Under the pieces are notes generated by a model, which had not been told where the DNA came from, searched no databases, and worked only from the letters and a program-made list of their open reading frames with translations. From contig CAWJAY010000046.1 in the NCBI GenBank assembly GCA_963840925.1, positions 236,422 to 300,421 on the forward strand: DNA of 64,000 bases, given 5' to 3'. Within the stretch, counting starts at the first letter, position 1. Each line of letters begins with the position of its first letter. Position numbers and translations under genes: made by a program. Shown here in pieces: positions 29,983-41,078 of the stretch. Source of the stretch: DATAOG01 sp963840925. Lineage in GTDB: Bacteria; Pseudomonadota; Alphaproteobacteria; Geminicoccales; Geminicoccaceae.

Positions 29983-30711
29983 ATGCCGGTTCGGGTCGAC
30001 CTCAAGGAGGAGCGCAGGGAGCCCGCCGGGCGTCCCTGGGGGGCATGGTTGGCTTGGGCAGCCATCGCCCTGCTGCTGTGTTTCACCTTCTGGTTGCTGC
30101 TTGGCGCTTGCGCAATCCGCTGGCTGCACGGTCTGCCGCTGCTCTACGCCTGTCCGGCGCTGCCGGGCGCGCCCGGGGCGTCGTCCGCGCTCGGCGCCGA
30201 GATCGCGCGCCAGCGTGCCCTTGAGGCCGAGATCGAGCGCCTCCAGCTGGCCCTGCTCGGAGCCCCGGCCTGTCGGCCGCGCGCATCCGACGTACCGTCC
30301 ACGCCGGCCCCAATCCCCGAGGACGCGTGGAACCAGCGTGACGCGAGCTTTCTCGAAGGTTGCTGGGAACTGCAGACCGACTATCGGGTCGAGCACGTCG
30401 AGACCCACGAAATCCGCCAGGCCCGGAGCTGGGAAGCGTGCTTCGATGCCGACGGAAAGGGCCGGCAGACGCTGACCTTCGACGACGGCACCGAATGCAC
30501 GGGCCCGATGCTGGGCCAGTTCGGCGCCGACGGGCGCTTGCAGCTCGACGACACCGGCGATCTGCCCTGCGCCGACGGCTTCCAGATCTTCGAGCGCCAC
30601 ACCAGCTGCGAGCGCGTTGACGCCCTCCATGCCCGGTGCGACCAGCACCAGCCGCGCACCGACTGGCGCGGCGACGTCATCTTTCGGCATCGGGCGGAGG
30701 CCGCTCAGTGA
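29983..30711 (+). CDS. SrfA-like membrane protein 1 (TM, coiled coil, extracytoplasmic domain)
   Basis: The first gene of the srf operon, 242 residues and intact despite the surrounding indels. One transmembrane helix at about 22-46 (LAWAAIALLLCFTFWLLLGA) is followed by a short coiled coil (about 68-88, LGAEIARQRALEAEIERLQL) that ends near a Cys, then a Pro-rich linker and a C-terminal domain beginning FLEGCWELQTDYRVEHVE (about 120) with six Cys that could form disulfides in the periplasm (CWEL, CFDADG, ECTGP, LPCADG, SCERVD, ARCDQH). The same helix-coil-Cys scaffold recurs in the next two proteins. I call it SrfA-like from gene context and layout; the domain itself I do not recognise with certainty. 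Confidence 0.65.
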   Translation: MPVRVDLKEERREPAGRPWGAWLAWAAIALLLCFTFWLLLGACAIRWLHGLPLLYACPALPGAPGASSALGAEIARQRALEAEIERLQLALLGAPACRPRASDVPSTPAPIPEDAWNQRDASFLEGCWELQTDYRVEHVETHEIRQARSWEACFDADGKGRQTLTFDDGTECTGPMLGQFGADGRLQLDDTGDLPCADGFQIFERHTSCERVDALHARCDQHQPRTDWRGDVIFRHRAEAAQ

Positions 30712-32703
30712 TGGCTCAAGGCGCGTTCTACGTCACCAAGACCACGCTCGATGGCTTCGAGGAGGTCCGCATCGAGGGCCGCTCGGTGCTCGAAACCTAT
30801 CCGAGCCTGCAGGCGACGCTCGCCGAGCCGCGGCGGGCGCGAGCTCGCGGATCTGTTCGCCGAGCCGGTGGTGACCCGGGGCAACGACGCGAGCCCGACC
30901 AGCATTTCCTGGTATGCGGCGTTCGACGCCGAGCCAATCCGGCTCACCGAGCCTCGATCCCGGCGCGCGCGCGGCACCCGAGGCGCGCCTGCGCGAGCAG
31001 CTCGCCGAGCTTACCCGGCTGTTCGACGACACCGGAGGTCGGCCTGCTGCTCGGCGGCTGCCTCTACCTCGGCGGGCCAGGGCGACATCTGGGTGCTGGA
31101 CGGCCAGCCGCTGCTGACCAACTGGGGCGTGCTGCCGAGCAGCGGCCGCCCGGAGCAGCCGGGCGCGGGAGGAGCATTTCCAGCCAGACTCTCGGCCGCT
31201 ATCTGCCGCTTCGCCGAAGCGCCGCCGCTCGTCGAGCGCCGACTGGCGCGCCCGGCGCGGCCAGAGCGCACCGCCGCAAGCGCCCGCGCGCGCCATGCCC
31301 GCCGAGACCGGTGCCGGGCTGGCCGCTAGCGGCAGCGCCAGCGCCCCTACACCCGGAGGGCAGGGGCAAGCCCGGGGCGCCGGCGGGCGCCGGAGCGCGC
31401 CGCCGCCGCCCTGGAGCGAGGGTGGCGGCGATGCGCCCGGTGAGCGCGCGCCGCGCGGCCGGCCCTGGCTCGGACCGCTGATCGCGGTCCTCGTGCTGGC
31501 GCTGATCCTGCGGCTTTCTGCTGATCCCGGGCGTGCTCCTGTATCCGCTCGAGCCGCCGAGCGCGGCGTCGCCCGGCCCGGGCGAGGATCCTGCGCTGCG
31601 CCAGGAGATCAACGCGCGCGCTCGAGGATCGGGTCGAGGCGCTGCGCGATGCGGTCGACCAGAACGTCTGCCGGGCCGACGGCGAGCTCGTCCGGCCGGA
31701 CGGCAGCACGCCCGAGGGCGGCGGGGAAGCTGCGCGCCGAAGGCGAGAGGCCGGCACCCGGCGGCCCCTCGCCGCAGGCCCTGCTGCCGCCGGATCCTGG
31801 GGCGCTGACCGTGCCGCCGTCCGCCGACGCGGCGACCGACGCCCGGGCACCGAGCTCGCTGGTCGATCTGCTCGATCAGGCGACCGTGCTGGTCGTGGTC
31901 GCCGGCGAGCACGGCGCGATCGGCAGCGGCTTCTTCGTCGCGCCCAGGCGTCGTGGTCACCAACCGCCATGTGGTCGAGAGCGCCGTGCCCCGGATCAGA
32001 TGTTCGTCACCAACCAGGCGCTCGGCGGTCTGCAGCCCGCGCGGATCCTGGACATCACCGCCTCGAGCGACATCGGCAGCCCGGACTATGCGGTGCTCGA
32101 GGTGCCGAGCGCCGGGCAGCTGCCGCCAGCTCGCGCTGGCCAGCCACGTCGAGCGGCTCGAGAACGTGGTCGCGGGCGGCTTTCCCGGCGTCATCATGGA
32201 CACCGACATCAACTTCCAGGCGCTGCGCAGCGGCGATGCCACCGCGATCCCGCAGATGGCGGTCACCCAGGGCGTCGTCACGGTGATTCAGCAGGCCGGC
32301 CCAAGACCTGCCGGTGATCATCCACACCGCCAACATCTCGCCCGGCAACAGCGGCGGCCCGCTGATCGACAGCTGCGGCCGCGTGGTCGGGGTCAATACC
32401 TTCATCCGGGTCGACCAGGAGAGCTCGAGCCGCCTCAACTATGCCCTCCAGGCGAGCGCGCTCGCGACCTTCCTCGGCGAGCACGGGCGTGCCGCACCGG
32501 CTGCTCGACGACGCCTGCCAGCCGCGGGTCGCCGCGCCGCGCCGCCGGCCCAGGTCGCGCCGATCCATCGCCGCCGGCGCCGGACCCGAGCGCCAGGCCG
32601 AGCCGCCAGCGCCGAGCCGCGGCCCCCGCCAGCTCGCCGCCCGGCAACGGCGCGGCGCGAGCCGGTGAGCGGCCGGCTCCTGCCGGCCCGGCCGGCCGGC
32701 TGA
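30711..32703 (+). pseudogene. SrfA-like membrane protein 2 with trypsin-like serine protease domain, frameshifted
   Basis: The rebuilt product is about 650 residues. N-terminal cytoplasmic domain: RELADLFAEPVVTRGNDAS, SWYAAFDAEPIRLTE, LYLGGQGDIWVLDGQPLLTN. Then a Pro/Gly-rich linker, one transmembrane helix (GPLIAVLVLALILRL), a coiled coil and Cys (LEDRVEALRDAVDQNVC). The C-terminal chymotrypsin-fold protease has all three catalytic residues: His in VVVTNRHVVESA, Asp in SPDYAVLEV, Ser in ISPGNSGGPLID, with GVNTFIRVD after it. A protease after the helix should face the periplasm. Its ATG shares one base with the upstream stop. About 15-20 single extra bases break the frame. The C-terminal end is uncertain. 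Confidence 0.75.
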
Positions 32704-32725
32704 CGGCGGCCGGCCGGGGCGCGCG

Positions 32726-34113
32726 ATGGACGGCAGCTGGATCGCCAGCACGACCGAACCAGGGGCTGCGTCCGGTCGGCGCGCCCGGGCCAGCGCGACC
32801 ATGGCGTGCTGGCCCAGCTCCTCGCCCAGCATCTGTGCGAGGAGCACGCCGCGCTGTTCGCCGAGCCGGTGCCCAACCCGGACGGCCGCACGACCGACTG
32901 GTATGCCGCCGCTCGACGGGCGACGCAGAGCCGCTGGATGCGCTCGAGCCGGCGGCCCGCGCCGCGGCCGAGCGCGGCCTGCGGCGCTGCCACGACGACA
33001 TCGCGGCGCTCGCCGCCCGCCTCGCCCAGTCGCGCGATGCCGATGTCGCCGCAGAAGGCCGCTATGCTCCAGGCGGCGCTCGAGATCCCCGACCCAGCTT
33101 CATCCGCGTGCTCGGCGGCCGGCCGGTGCTGCTCGCCTGGGCGCATCTGAAGGACTCGCCGGACGCGCCGCGCGGGCGTGCTCGGCAGCTGGATCCGCAG
33201 CCGCCGGCCGGCGCGCCGCCGCCCGGCGACCGCCACCCTCGCCGCCGCCGCGCCGCGGCGGGGCCGGCCAGACACCACGGCGGTGCCGGTGGTGGTCGAG
33301 CGTGGATGGGTCGCGCCGGTCGGCCTGCTCTGGCTGCTGTTCGCGCTGCTCGCGCTGACGATCGGCTAGCTGATGCTGTCGGCCTGCGGCCTCGGCTGGC
33401 CGGGCGGCCTGGCGGCGCCCTGGCTGCCCGCTGTCCCCTGCCGGCCGCGCTCGCCGGCGACGATAGCCTGGTGCGCGAGCTCGAACGCCAGCGCCAGCTC
33501 GAGCAGGAGATCGCCCAGCTGCAGCGCGAGCTGGCGCGCGAGACGCCGCAGTGCCTGCCGGAACCGCCGCCGATCGAGCCGACCGCGAGCCCGCCCGAGA
33601 CCGCGGGCCGAGATGCCGCCGCCACCCCGCCCGAATGCGCCGCCTCCGAGATCGACCGCCGGCGCGAGGAGGCCGGCGGCCAGATCGGCGAGGTCACGGT
33701 CTCGCTCGGCTGGGACGGGCCTGCTCGGATCTCGACCTCGCGATCCTCTGCCCCGAACGGCAACGCGATCCGTTCAACAATGCCGCCGGCTGCGGCGCCC
33801 GTCTCGACGTCGACATGAACGCCGGCAGCCGGTCGTCGATGACGCCGATCGAGAACGTCTTCTGGCCGAGCAAGCCGCGCAACGGCGTCTACCAGGTGTA
33901 CGTCACCCTGTTCGACCGTCGCAGCGATCGTCGCCAGGCGATCCCGTTCCGGGTCGAGCTCGACGTGCTGGGCGACCGCCGCAGCAGGTCGACGGCGAGC
34001 GCCGCGCCGGTGACGCGAGGCCCAGCTGGTCGACCGAGTTCGAGATCACCGACGAGCCGCCACCGAGCCGCCGACGACTGCCGGCCGGCGGCGCAGCGAC
34101 GGAACCAGAATGA
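32726..34113 (+). pseudogene. SrfA-like membrane protein 3 with YfaP/DUF2135-like domain, frameshifted
   Basis: A product of about 450 residues. Its N-terminal domain is paralogous to that of the protease protein: HAALFAEPVPNPDGRTTDWY against LADLFAEPVVTRGNDAS..SWY, and later FIRVLGGRPVLLAWAHLKDS against IWVLDGQPLLTNWG. A transmembrane helix (VGLLWLLFALLALTIG and a second hydrophobic stretch) precedes a coiled coil ending in Cys (LERQRQLEQEIAQLQRELAR...C). The C-terminal domain reads SDLDLAILCPERQRDPFNNA, RLDVDMNAG, PIENVFWPS and GVYQVYVTLFDRRS, as in YfaP/DUF2135-type beta-sandwich domains. It overlaps srfB by four bases (ATGA). Confidence 0.65.
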
Positions 34114-37100
34114 TGCTGAAGCCGCTGACCGAATGGAAGAGGACGGTCACCCTGGTGCCCTACAGCGGCGTCCAGTTCCTCGATTTCGGCTTCAACCTGG
34201 ACGACACCAAACGCCTCGCTACGCAGCTTCATCGAGCGCCCCGACCGCTCGCTGACGCTGCCCGACGGCTCGATCCGGCTGCGCTTCATCCCGCTCACCG
34301 GCAACGACGAGCAGGACGCGCCGATCCTCGCGCAGCGGTCCCGAGGAGCGCAGTACGAGATCAACAAGGTCAAGGCGCTGGAGCCATTTCTGAACAAATG
34401 GGTGCCGGTGCCGTATCTCCGCGTGCGGCCCGGGCGGCGGCGCCTATGGGCGAGGAGTTGCTCGACACCGGGCCGACCAACTGGGCGCGGGCTCTGGTCA
34501 TCCCGCTCGACCCGCCCGAGGGGCCGCAGGCGCCTGAGCCACCGGGTCGTCCTGGCGTTCGATACCGATGTCGCCCAGCGGGTCGCGAACCGCGCCTATC
34601 TCGTGCCGTCGTTCGAGGACGCCAAGGACGAGCAGGAGTTCCGCTTCGCCTGGCGGCCGGAGGAGATGAGCTGGTTTCTCGCCTGGCCCGAGCCCGAGCA
34701 GTTCGGCGGCCAGGACCCGCAGAAATGGGTCGACGACTGGCTGATCGAGCTGTTCCGCGAGTTCAAGCAGGCGCAGCGCCCCGGGCCGGCCCTTGCGCGA
34801 GGAGGATTTCCCTACCGCCACGAGCACTGGGCGCGCTACCTGACCCTGCTCGAGCTGCTCGGCGACGCGATCGCGCCGCCCCGGCTCAAGCTGCTCGACA
34901 CCGTCTCGCCCGAGCGCCGCTACGCCCCGGTCGACGTCGACCTCGTGCTCGACGTCGGCAACAGCCGGACCTGCGGCATCCTGATCGAGACCTACCCGGA
35001 TCAGGCGCGCTTCGACCTCAACAACAGCTACGTGCTGCGAGCTGCGCGACCTCGAGCGGCCGCACGAGGTCTACGCCGAGCCGTTCGAGAGCCGGGTCGA
35101 GTTCGCCCAGGCCGGCTTCGGCAAGGAGCACATCGCGCGGCGCGCCGGGCCGCGCGCCGGAGCTTCTTCTGGCCGAGCCTGGTGCGGGTCGGCCCGGAGG
35201 CGCTGCGGGTCGCCGGCGCGGCCGCCGGCACCGAGGTCACGACCGGCATGTCGAGCCCCAAGCGCTATCTGTGGTCGCTCGACCCGGTCAATCAGGAGTG
35301 GCGCTTCCAGCCCGGCGACTACACCCGCGCCGGCGAGGACCCGAGCATCGCGCGCGCCGCGCGGCGCTTCATCAACGAGACCGGCGACGTGATCCGCCAG
35401 ATCGAGGCCGAGGAGAAGATGGGCCTCAGGCGCCGGCGCAGCCGACAGCAGGCAGGGCGCGATCCGCTCCAAGTTCTCGCGCTCGGCGCTGTACGGCTTC
35501 ATGATCAGCGAGATCGTGGTCCAGGCGCTCTGCCTGATCAACCAGCCGGCGCTGCGCGAGGGCCGCAAGCAGTCGGACGTGCCCAGGCGGCTGCGCCGGA
35601 TCATCATCACGCTGCCGCCGGCGACGCCGCTGCAGGAGCAGCGCCTGATGCGCTCGCGCGCCGAGGGCGCGGTGCGCCTGGTCTGGGACCTGCTCGGCTG
35701 GACCGCAGAGCGCGCCGCCCGGCCTCGCCGAGCCGCGCGTGGTCATCCGCTGGGACGAGGCCAGCTGCACGCATCTGGTCTACCTCTACACCGAGATCAC
35801 CCAGAAGTTCTCGGGCCAGCTGACCGAGTTCTTCCGGCTGCTCGGCCGCGAGCGGCCGTTCGTCGACGATCCGGCGCAGCCGGCGCCGGCCGGACGCGCG
35901 CGTCGCAGCCGAGCCTGCAGGATCGCGAGCGTCGACATCGGCGGCGGCACCACGGATCTGATCATCACCACCTACCATGCCGACGACAACCGGTGCGATC
36001 CAGCCGACGCAGAACTTCCGCGAAGGCTTCAAGATCGCCGGCGACGACATCCTGCAGGCGGTGATCGAGCGGGTCGTGCTGCCGGCGCTCGCCGACCAGC
36101 TGCGCGACGCCGGCGCTGCGCAGCGCCCGCGAGCTGCTGCAGGAGCTGTTCGGCGGCGACCGGATCGGCATGGAGGAGCAGCAGAAGCAGCTCCGCCGCC
36201 TGTTCGTGACCCGCGTGCTGATCCCGATCGGGCTCGCGATGCTGCACGCGGTCGAGGAGGGCGAGGCGCAGCTCGAGGCGCCGGCCCGCATCGCTGCCGT
36301 TCGGCGAGTTCTTCGGCGTCGACGCCCGAGGGGGCCGCGAGCGCCAGGCGCGCGATCTCGTCGGCGAGCGGGTCGCGGCCTACCTCGAGGATGCCGCGCG
36401 CCGCGCCGGCGCGCCGGGCTTCGCGCTGATCGAGCCACGAGCTTCCCGATCGATGCCGGCCAGATCGATCAGGTCGTGCGCAGCGTCATGCGCCAGGTGA
36501 TCAGCCTGCTCGCCGAGGCGATCCACGCGCTGGACTGCGACATCGTGCTGGTCACCGGCCGGCCCTCGCGGCTGCCGACGGTCGCCGACATGCTGGTCGA
36601 GCTCATGCCGGTCACGCCCGACCGCCTGGTCCCGATGCACCGCTACCGCGTCGGCACCTGGTATCCGTTCCGCGCCAAGGACAACCTCGGCATCGACGAC
36701 CCCAAGAGCACGGTCGTGGTCGGCGCGATGCTGTGCATCCTGGCCGAGGGCCAGATCGAGAACTTCAGCCTCGACACGCGCCGGCTGCTGCTCAAGTCGA
36801 CCGCGCGCTACGTCGGCGAGATGGAGCTCACCGGCCAGATCCTCGACGACAAGCTGATCTTCCAGGACCTCGACCTCGACAAGAAGGCGACGCAGGCGCC
36901 GGCCAGCGCCGCAGATGCGGCTGTCCGCGCCGATGCGCATCGGCTTTCGCCAGCTGCCGCTCGAGCGCTGGATGGCGAGCCCGCTCTACAGCCTGAAGTT
37001 CGCCAATCCGCAGCGCGCGTCGAGCCAGCCGAAGCCGTTCACCGTGACCCTCGAGCGCGCCGAGTTCGACGCCGACCCCGACTGACGAGTCCGAGTGCGC

Positions 37101-37276
37101 CAGGAGAGAGCGCTCGCCAGGACCGCCGAGGCAGGTCAAGGAGGAGTTCGAGATCGTCGAGGTGGTCGACGCCCAGGGCGGCACGCTGCGCACGCAGCGA
37201 CGTGGTGCTGCGCCTGCAGACGCTGGGCTCCGACGACGCCTACTGGCTCGACACCGGCATCCTCGCGGTGCGCTGA
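34110..37276 (+). pseudogene. srfB: virulence factor SrfB family protein (actin/Hsp70-like ATPase), frameshifted
   Basis: Rebuilt to about 1,040 residues, the normal SrfB length. It starts MLKPLTEWKRTVTLVPYSGV, a hallmark of the family. Two phosphate-binding loops of the actin/Hsp70 fold are clear: VDLVLDVGNSRTCGILIE (phosphate 1) and ASVDIGGGTTDLIITTYHAD (phosphate 2), and DIVLVTGRPSRLPTVADMLV looks like the adenosine loop. The long insert between the phosphate loops includes SEIVVQALCLINQPALR and RRIIITLPPATPLQEQRLM. The C-terminus EEFEIVEVVDAQGG...YWLDTGIL is also conserved. In Salmonella, srfABC is controlled by SsrB; its molecular role is not established. About 25 single-base shifts occur, with every motif preserved. 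Confidence 0.85.
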
Positions 37277-37290
37277 GGGAGGAGGACGTC

Positions 37291-39921
37291 ATGGCGGACG
37301 ATGCCGAGCTCGTCGCCAGGCCTGCCGGCAGACCGCCGAGCACGCGCGGCGCCGCGATCGACTGGTTCGAGACGTCGCGCCGAACCAGGCCACGGTCGGC
37401 GCCGAGCGGCCGGTGCTCGACCCGCGAGTTCCGCCGCTTCACGACCACCGCGCGCAAGCTCGAGGCCGCGGTCGAGCGGCCGATGTGCGTCGGCGTGTTC
37501 GGCCCGAGCCAGGCCGGCAAGTCCTATCTGGTCTCGGTGCTCGCCGGCGCCGAGCGACCAGCCGCTGACCGAGCCTGTTCGAGGGCCAGCGCGCGCGACT
37601 TCATCCGCGAGATCAACCCGGTCGGCGAGAAGGAATCGACCGGCCTCGTCACCCGCTTCTCGATCCGCGCCCAGCGCGCACCCGCCGGGCCACCCGGTCT
37701 GCCTGCGCCTGCTCTCGGCCGCCGACATCGTCAAGATCATCGGCAACACCTTCTTCCTCGATGGCGACCTCAAGGCCGAGACCGCTGCCGACGGCCGAGC
37801 GCATCGATGCGGTGCTCGCGCGCGCCCGCGCGGCCGCCGGGCCGCCGCAGCCCGGGCCTCAGCGACGAGGACGTCTGGGACATCCAGGAGTATTTCGAGC
37901 AGCAGTTCGCGGGCGTGCCCTATCTCGAATGCGCTGGCGAGCTTCTGGGACGAGGCCGCGACGCTCGCGCCCAAGCTCGATGGCGACGGCCGGACCGAGC
38001 TGTTCTGCCTGCTCTGGGGCGGCCACGAGCGCTTTTCCTACCTGTCCCGGACGCTGCTCGCCGCGCTCGAGCGGCTTGGCCACGCCGCCGAGGCGTTCTG
38101 CCCGATCGAGGCGCTGATCCCGCGCGACCGCAGCATCATCGACGTCGCGACGCTCGCCGGCCTCGGCCGCGAGGGCCAGGAGCCGCTCGCGATCCGGAGC
38201 TTCACCGGGCGCGCCGGTGCAGCTGCCGCGGCCGGTGATCACGGCGCTCACCGCCGAGCTCAGGATCGTCATGGCCGAGCAGCCCTGGCCGTTCTTCGAG
38301 CACACCGATCTGCTCGACTTCCCGGGCGCGCGCTCGCGCCAGCCGCTGCCGCTCGCCGAGTTCCTGCACCAAGGAGGACGCGCTCAAGGAGACCTTCCTG
38401 CGCGGCAAGGTCGCCTACCTGTTCGACCGCTACGTCGCCGAGCAGGAGCTGACCTCGATGCTGCTCTGCATCCCGCCGTCCAACCTCGAGGTCACGACGC
38501 TGCCCGACATGATCGACCACTGGATCGCGCTCTCCCACGGCGCGACGCCGGCCGAGCGCCAGGGCAAGCCCTGCGTGCTGTTCTTCGTGCTGACCAAGTT
38601 CGACACCCACTTCGTCGAGAAGGCGGGCGGCGACAGCGACAGTCCCGGGCACCCGCTTCAAGAACCGCATGGAGGCGTCGCTCACCGGCTCCTTCGGCAA
38701 GGCCCACGAGTGGCCCGGCGAGTGGACGCCGGGCAAGCCGTTCGCCAACTGCTACTGGCTGCGCAATCCCAACTACCCGGCCGAGACGATCATCGTCTAC
38801 GAGAAGGACCCGGCCGATCCCGGCCGCCAGCGCGAGGTCAGGCGTGCGCGCGGACCGCGAGCAGTACCTCGACGACCTCAAGGCCTCCTACCTCGGCGTC
38901 GGCGCGGTGCGGACGCATTTCCACGACCCGGCGCGCGCCTGGGACGAGGCGCTCAAGCTCAACGACGGCGGGGTCGGCTATCTCGCCGGCGCGCTCGCCC
39001 CGGTCTGCAATCCGGAGCTCAAGCAGAGCCAGGTCGCGAAGCCGGCTCGCGAGCCTGCGCGAGCAGATGAGCCGAGCGCCTGAGGCGCTTCCACGTCTCG
39101 GACGACCTCGAGGAGCGCCTCGAGCAGCGCCTCGCGGTCGCCGGCCAGATCGTGGAGGAGCTCTACGGCACCGCCGATCTCGGCCGCTTCGGCCATCTGC
39201 TGCGGGCGCTCCAGGTGCCGGCCGACGAGCTCGCCGACGTGCTCTACCGGGTCGAGGCGCAGCCGCCCGAGGACACCGTGATCGTCAGCCAGCCGCAGAC
39301 CGCGGCGGCGCGCCGGCCGCGCCCGCTGCCGCCGGGCGTCCCGACGCCCGGAGGCGGCCGCGCGCCGGCGGCAACGGCGCCGCCGGCGCCGTGATCGCGC
39401 GCACCCGCGAGGAGCTGCTCGCCGAGGCCGCGCTCAAGCACTGGATGCAGCGCCTGCACAAGACGCCCGCCAACGCGCGCCTGTGCCACAGCCTCCAGCT
39501 CGAGAGCACGAGCCTCGCCGAGCTCACCGAGCGAGCTGATCGGCGGCGCCAGGCGCCGCGCGCTGGCCGACCAGGTCGCCGCCGCGGTGCGCCGCTTCAC
39601 CTACATCGAGCGCAGCAACCCGGCCAAGCCCGCGCTGCTCGCCGCGACGCTGATCAATCGCTTCGTCGCCAGGCTCGGCTTCGACCAGGACCCGCCCGAG
39701 CGGCGCCCCAAGGTCGAGGACGGCGAGCAGCTCGCGCCCGGTGTTCGCGCCGCGGGAGGTCGCGCCACGACGCCGCGCGAGCTCGGCCCGGAACCCTGCC
39801 CTACACCGACACCTACATCACCGACTGGGTATTCGCGTTCGTCCAGCTGGTGCGCGACAACGCGACCCAGAACCAGGGCCAGACCGTCGACCTCGAGCAG
39901 AACCTGCGGATCGGCAGCTGA
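37291..39921 (+). pseudogene. srfC: virulence factor SrfC family protein (dynamin-like GTPase), frameshifted
   Basis: Rebuilt to about 860 residues, as is usual for SrfC. The ATG has GGAGGA six bases upstream. A GTPase core is visible: P-loop VGVFGPSQAGKSYLVSVLAG (GxxxxGKS, about residue 68), a conserved ESTGLVTRFS, switch II TDLLDFPGARSRQPL (DxPG) and VLFFVLTKFDTHF (TKxD, base recognition). The helical C-terminal half (RLASLREQMSRALRRFHVS, EELLAEAALKHWMQRLHK, FTYIERSNPAKPALLAATLI, ITDWVFAFVQLVRDNA) is typical of the family. Large GTPases of this build usually act on membranes as oligomers. It pairs with SrfB. Single-base insertions break the frame about 20 times. Confidence 0.85.
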
Positions 39922-39952
39922 TCCAGGGCCTCGGGGGACGGCGGCGCGGGCC

Positions 39953-41078
39953 ATGGCTGACCAGGTCGGCCTGACGATCGAGGAGGACACCGGCGCGCCG
40001 CCCGGCCACGCGCGGCTGCGGCTCGAGGGCCTCGCGCCAGCTCGGCCGATGCGCGCTTCCGGCTGCGCCGGCTCGACGCCGAGCCCGAGCATCTGGGCCC
40101 GCAGGGCTGGCAGAACAGCCCGGCGCTGCTCGAGCCCGACGCGGTCGTGGACGAGGCGGGCACGGTCGTGCTCAAGGTCGGTCCGGCGGTGGTCGACCGG
40201 ATGGCGGCCGACGCGCCGATCGAGCTCGAGCTGCCGGCGCTCGGCCTCACGCTGCGGAGCTACTGGCCCGACATCGCGCCCTCGCCGGGCGCGGCCGACC
40301 TGAGCGTGGCGCTGGCCGACCCGCGCGCCCGCCGCGGCGGCGACCGCCCGCCCGGCGGCGCCCCCGGCCGCCGCCGAGCGCCGGCCGCGCCGCCGCCGCC
40401 AGCGAGCCGCCGCGCCGGAGCCTGTCGCCGCTGCGCCCGAGCCGACGCCGCACCGAGCCGATCCCGCCCGAGCCGCCGCCACCGACGCCCGCCGCCGGTG
40501 CCAGGCCCAAGCGCGGCGCTGGCTGCCGCTCGCGCTCGGCCTGCTGGCGCTGCTGCTGATCGCCGGCGGCGCCTGGCAGTTCGGGCTGCTCGATCGGTTC
40601 GGCGAGCCGCCGCCGCCCGCGCCGCCGCGGATCCCCGAGCTCCCAGCCGCCCCCGAGCCGCCCGAGCCGCCGCAAGCAGCCGTCGCGACCAGCGCCCGCC
40701 GGAGCCGGCGCGCGACTGGCGCGCGGAGCTGCTCGCTGCATCCGCAGCACCGCTGAGCCGGCCGGCGAGCGGCTGTTCGAGCTCGGCCAGGGCGCGGCCG
40801 CGGCGGGCGACTCGAGACCGCGCTGCTCGCCTTCGAGGAGGCGATGAGGCAGGGCCACGGGCCGGCGATCCTGGCGGTCGGCCGCTGGTACGATCCGGCA
40901 TACTACAGTGCCGAGAGCTCGCCATTTTCCGCGGCCCAACCCCGAGCAGGCGGCGATCTACTATCAGCGGGCGATCGACGCCGGCATGAGCGAGGCGGAG
41001 GTCGATCTGCGTACCTTGTGCACGAGCGAGCACGCGGTCGAGCCCTGGTCGAGCCAACTCTGCCCGCCGGGCCAGTGA
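39953..41078 (+). pseudogene. srf-operon membrane protein with Sel1/TPR-type C-terminus, frameshifted
   Basis: About 370 residues when rebuilt. An N-terminal beta-rich domain (VGLTIEEDTGAPPGHARLRL; TLRSYWPDIAPSPG) leads to a long Pro/Arg/Ala linker, one transmembrane helix (RRWLPLALGLLALLLIAGGA), another Pro-rich stretch and a C-terminal Sel1-like unit (LFELGQGAAAAGDLETALLA, AILAVGRWYDPAYYS, NPEQAAIYYQRAIDAGMSEA). Sel1/TPR repeats usually mediate protein contacts, here on the outer side of the inner membrane. Placed 31 bp after srfC, and overlapping the next gene by GTGA. Confidence 0.65.

Noticed and set aside
30711..39921. Programmed ribosomal frameshifting as the reason for the frame changes
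   Set aside because: Far too many sites, no slippery heptamers plus pseudoknots, and the same pattern occurs in unrelated metabolic genes.
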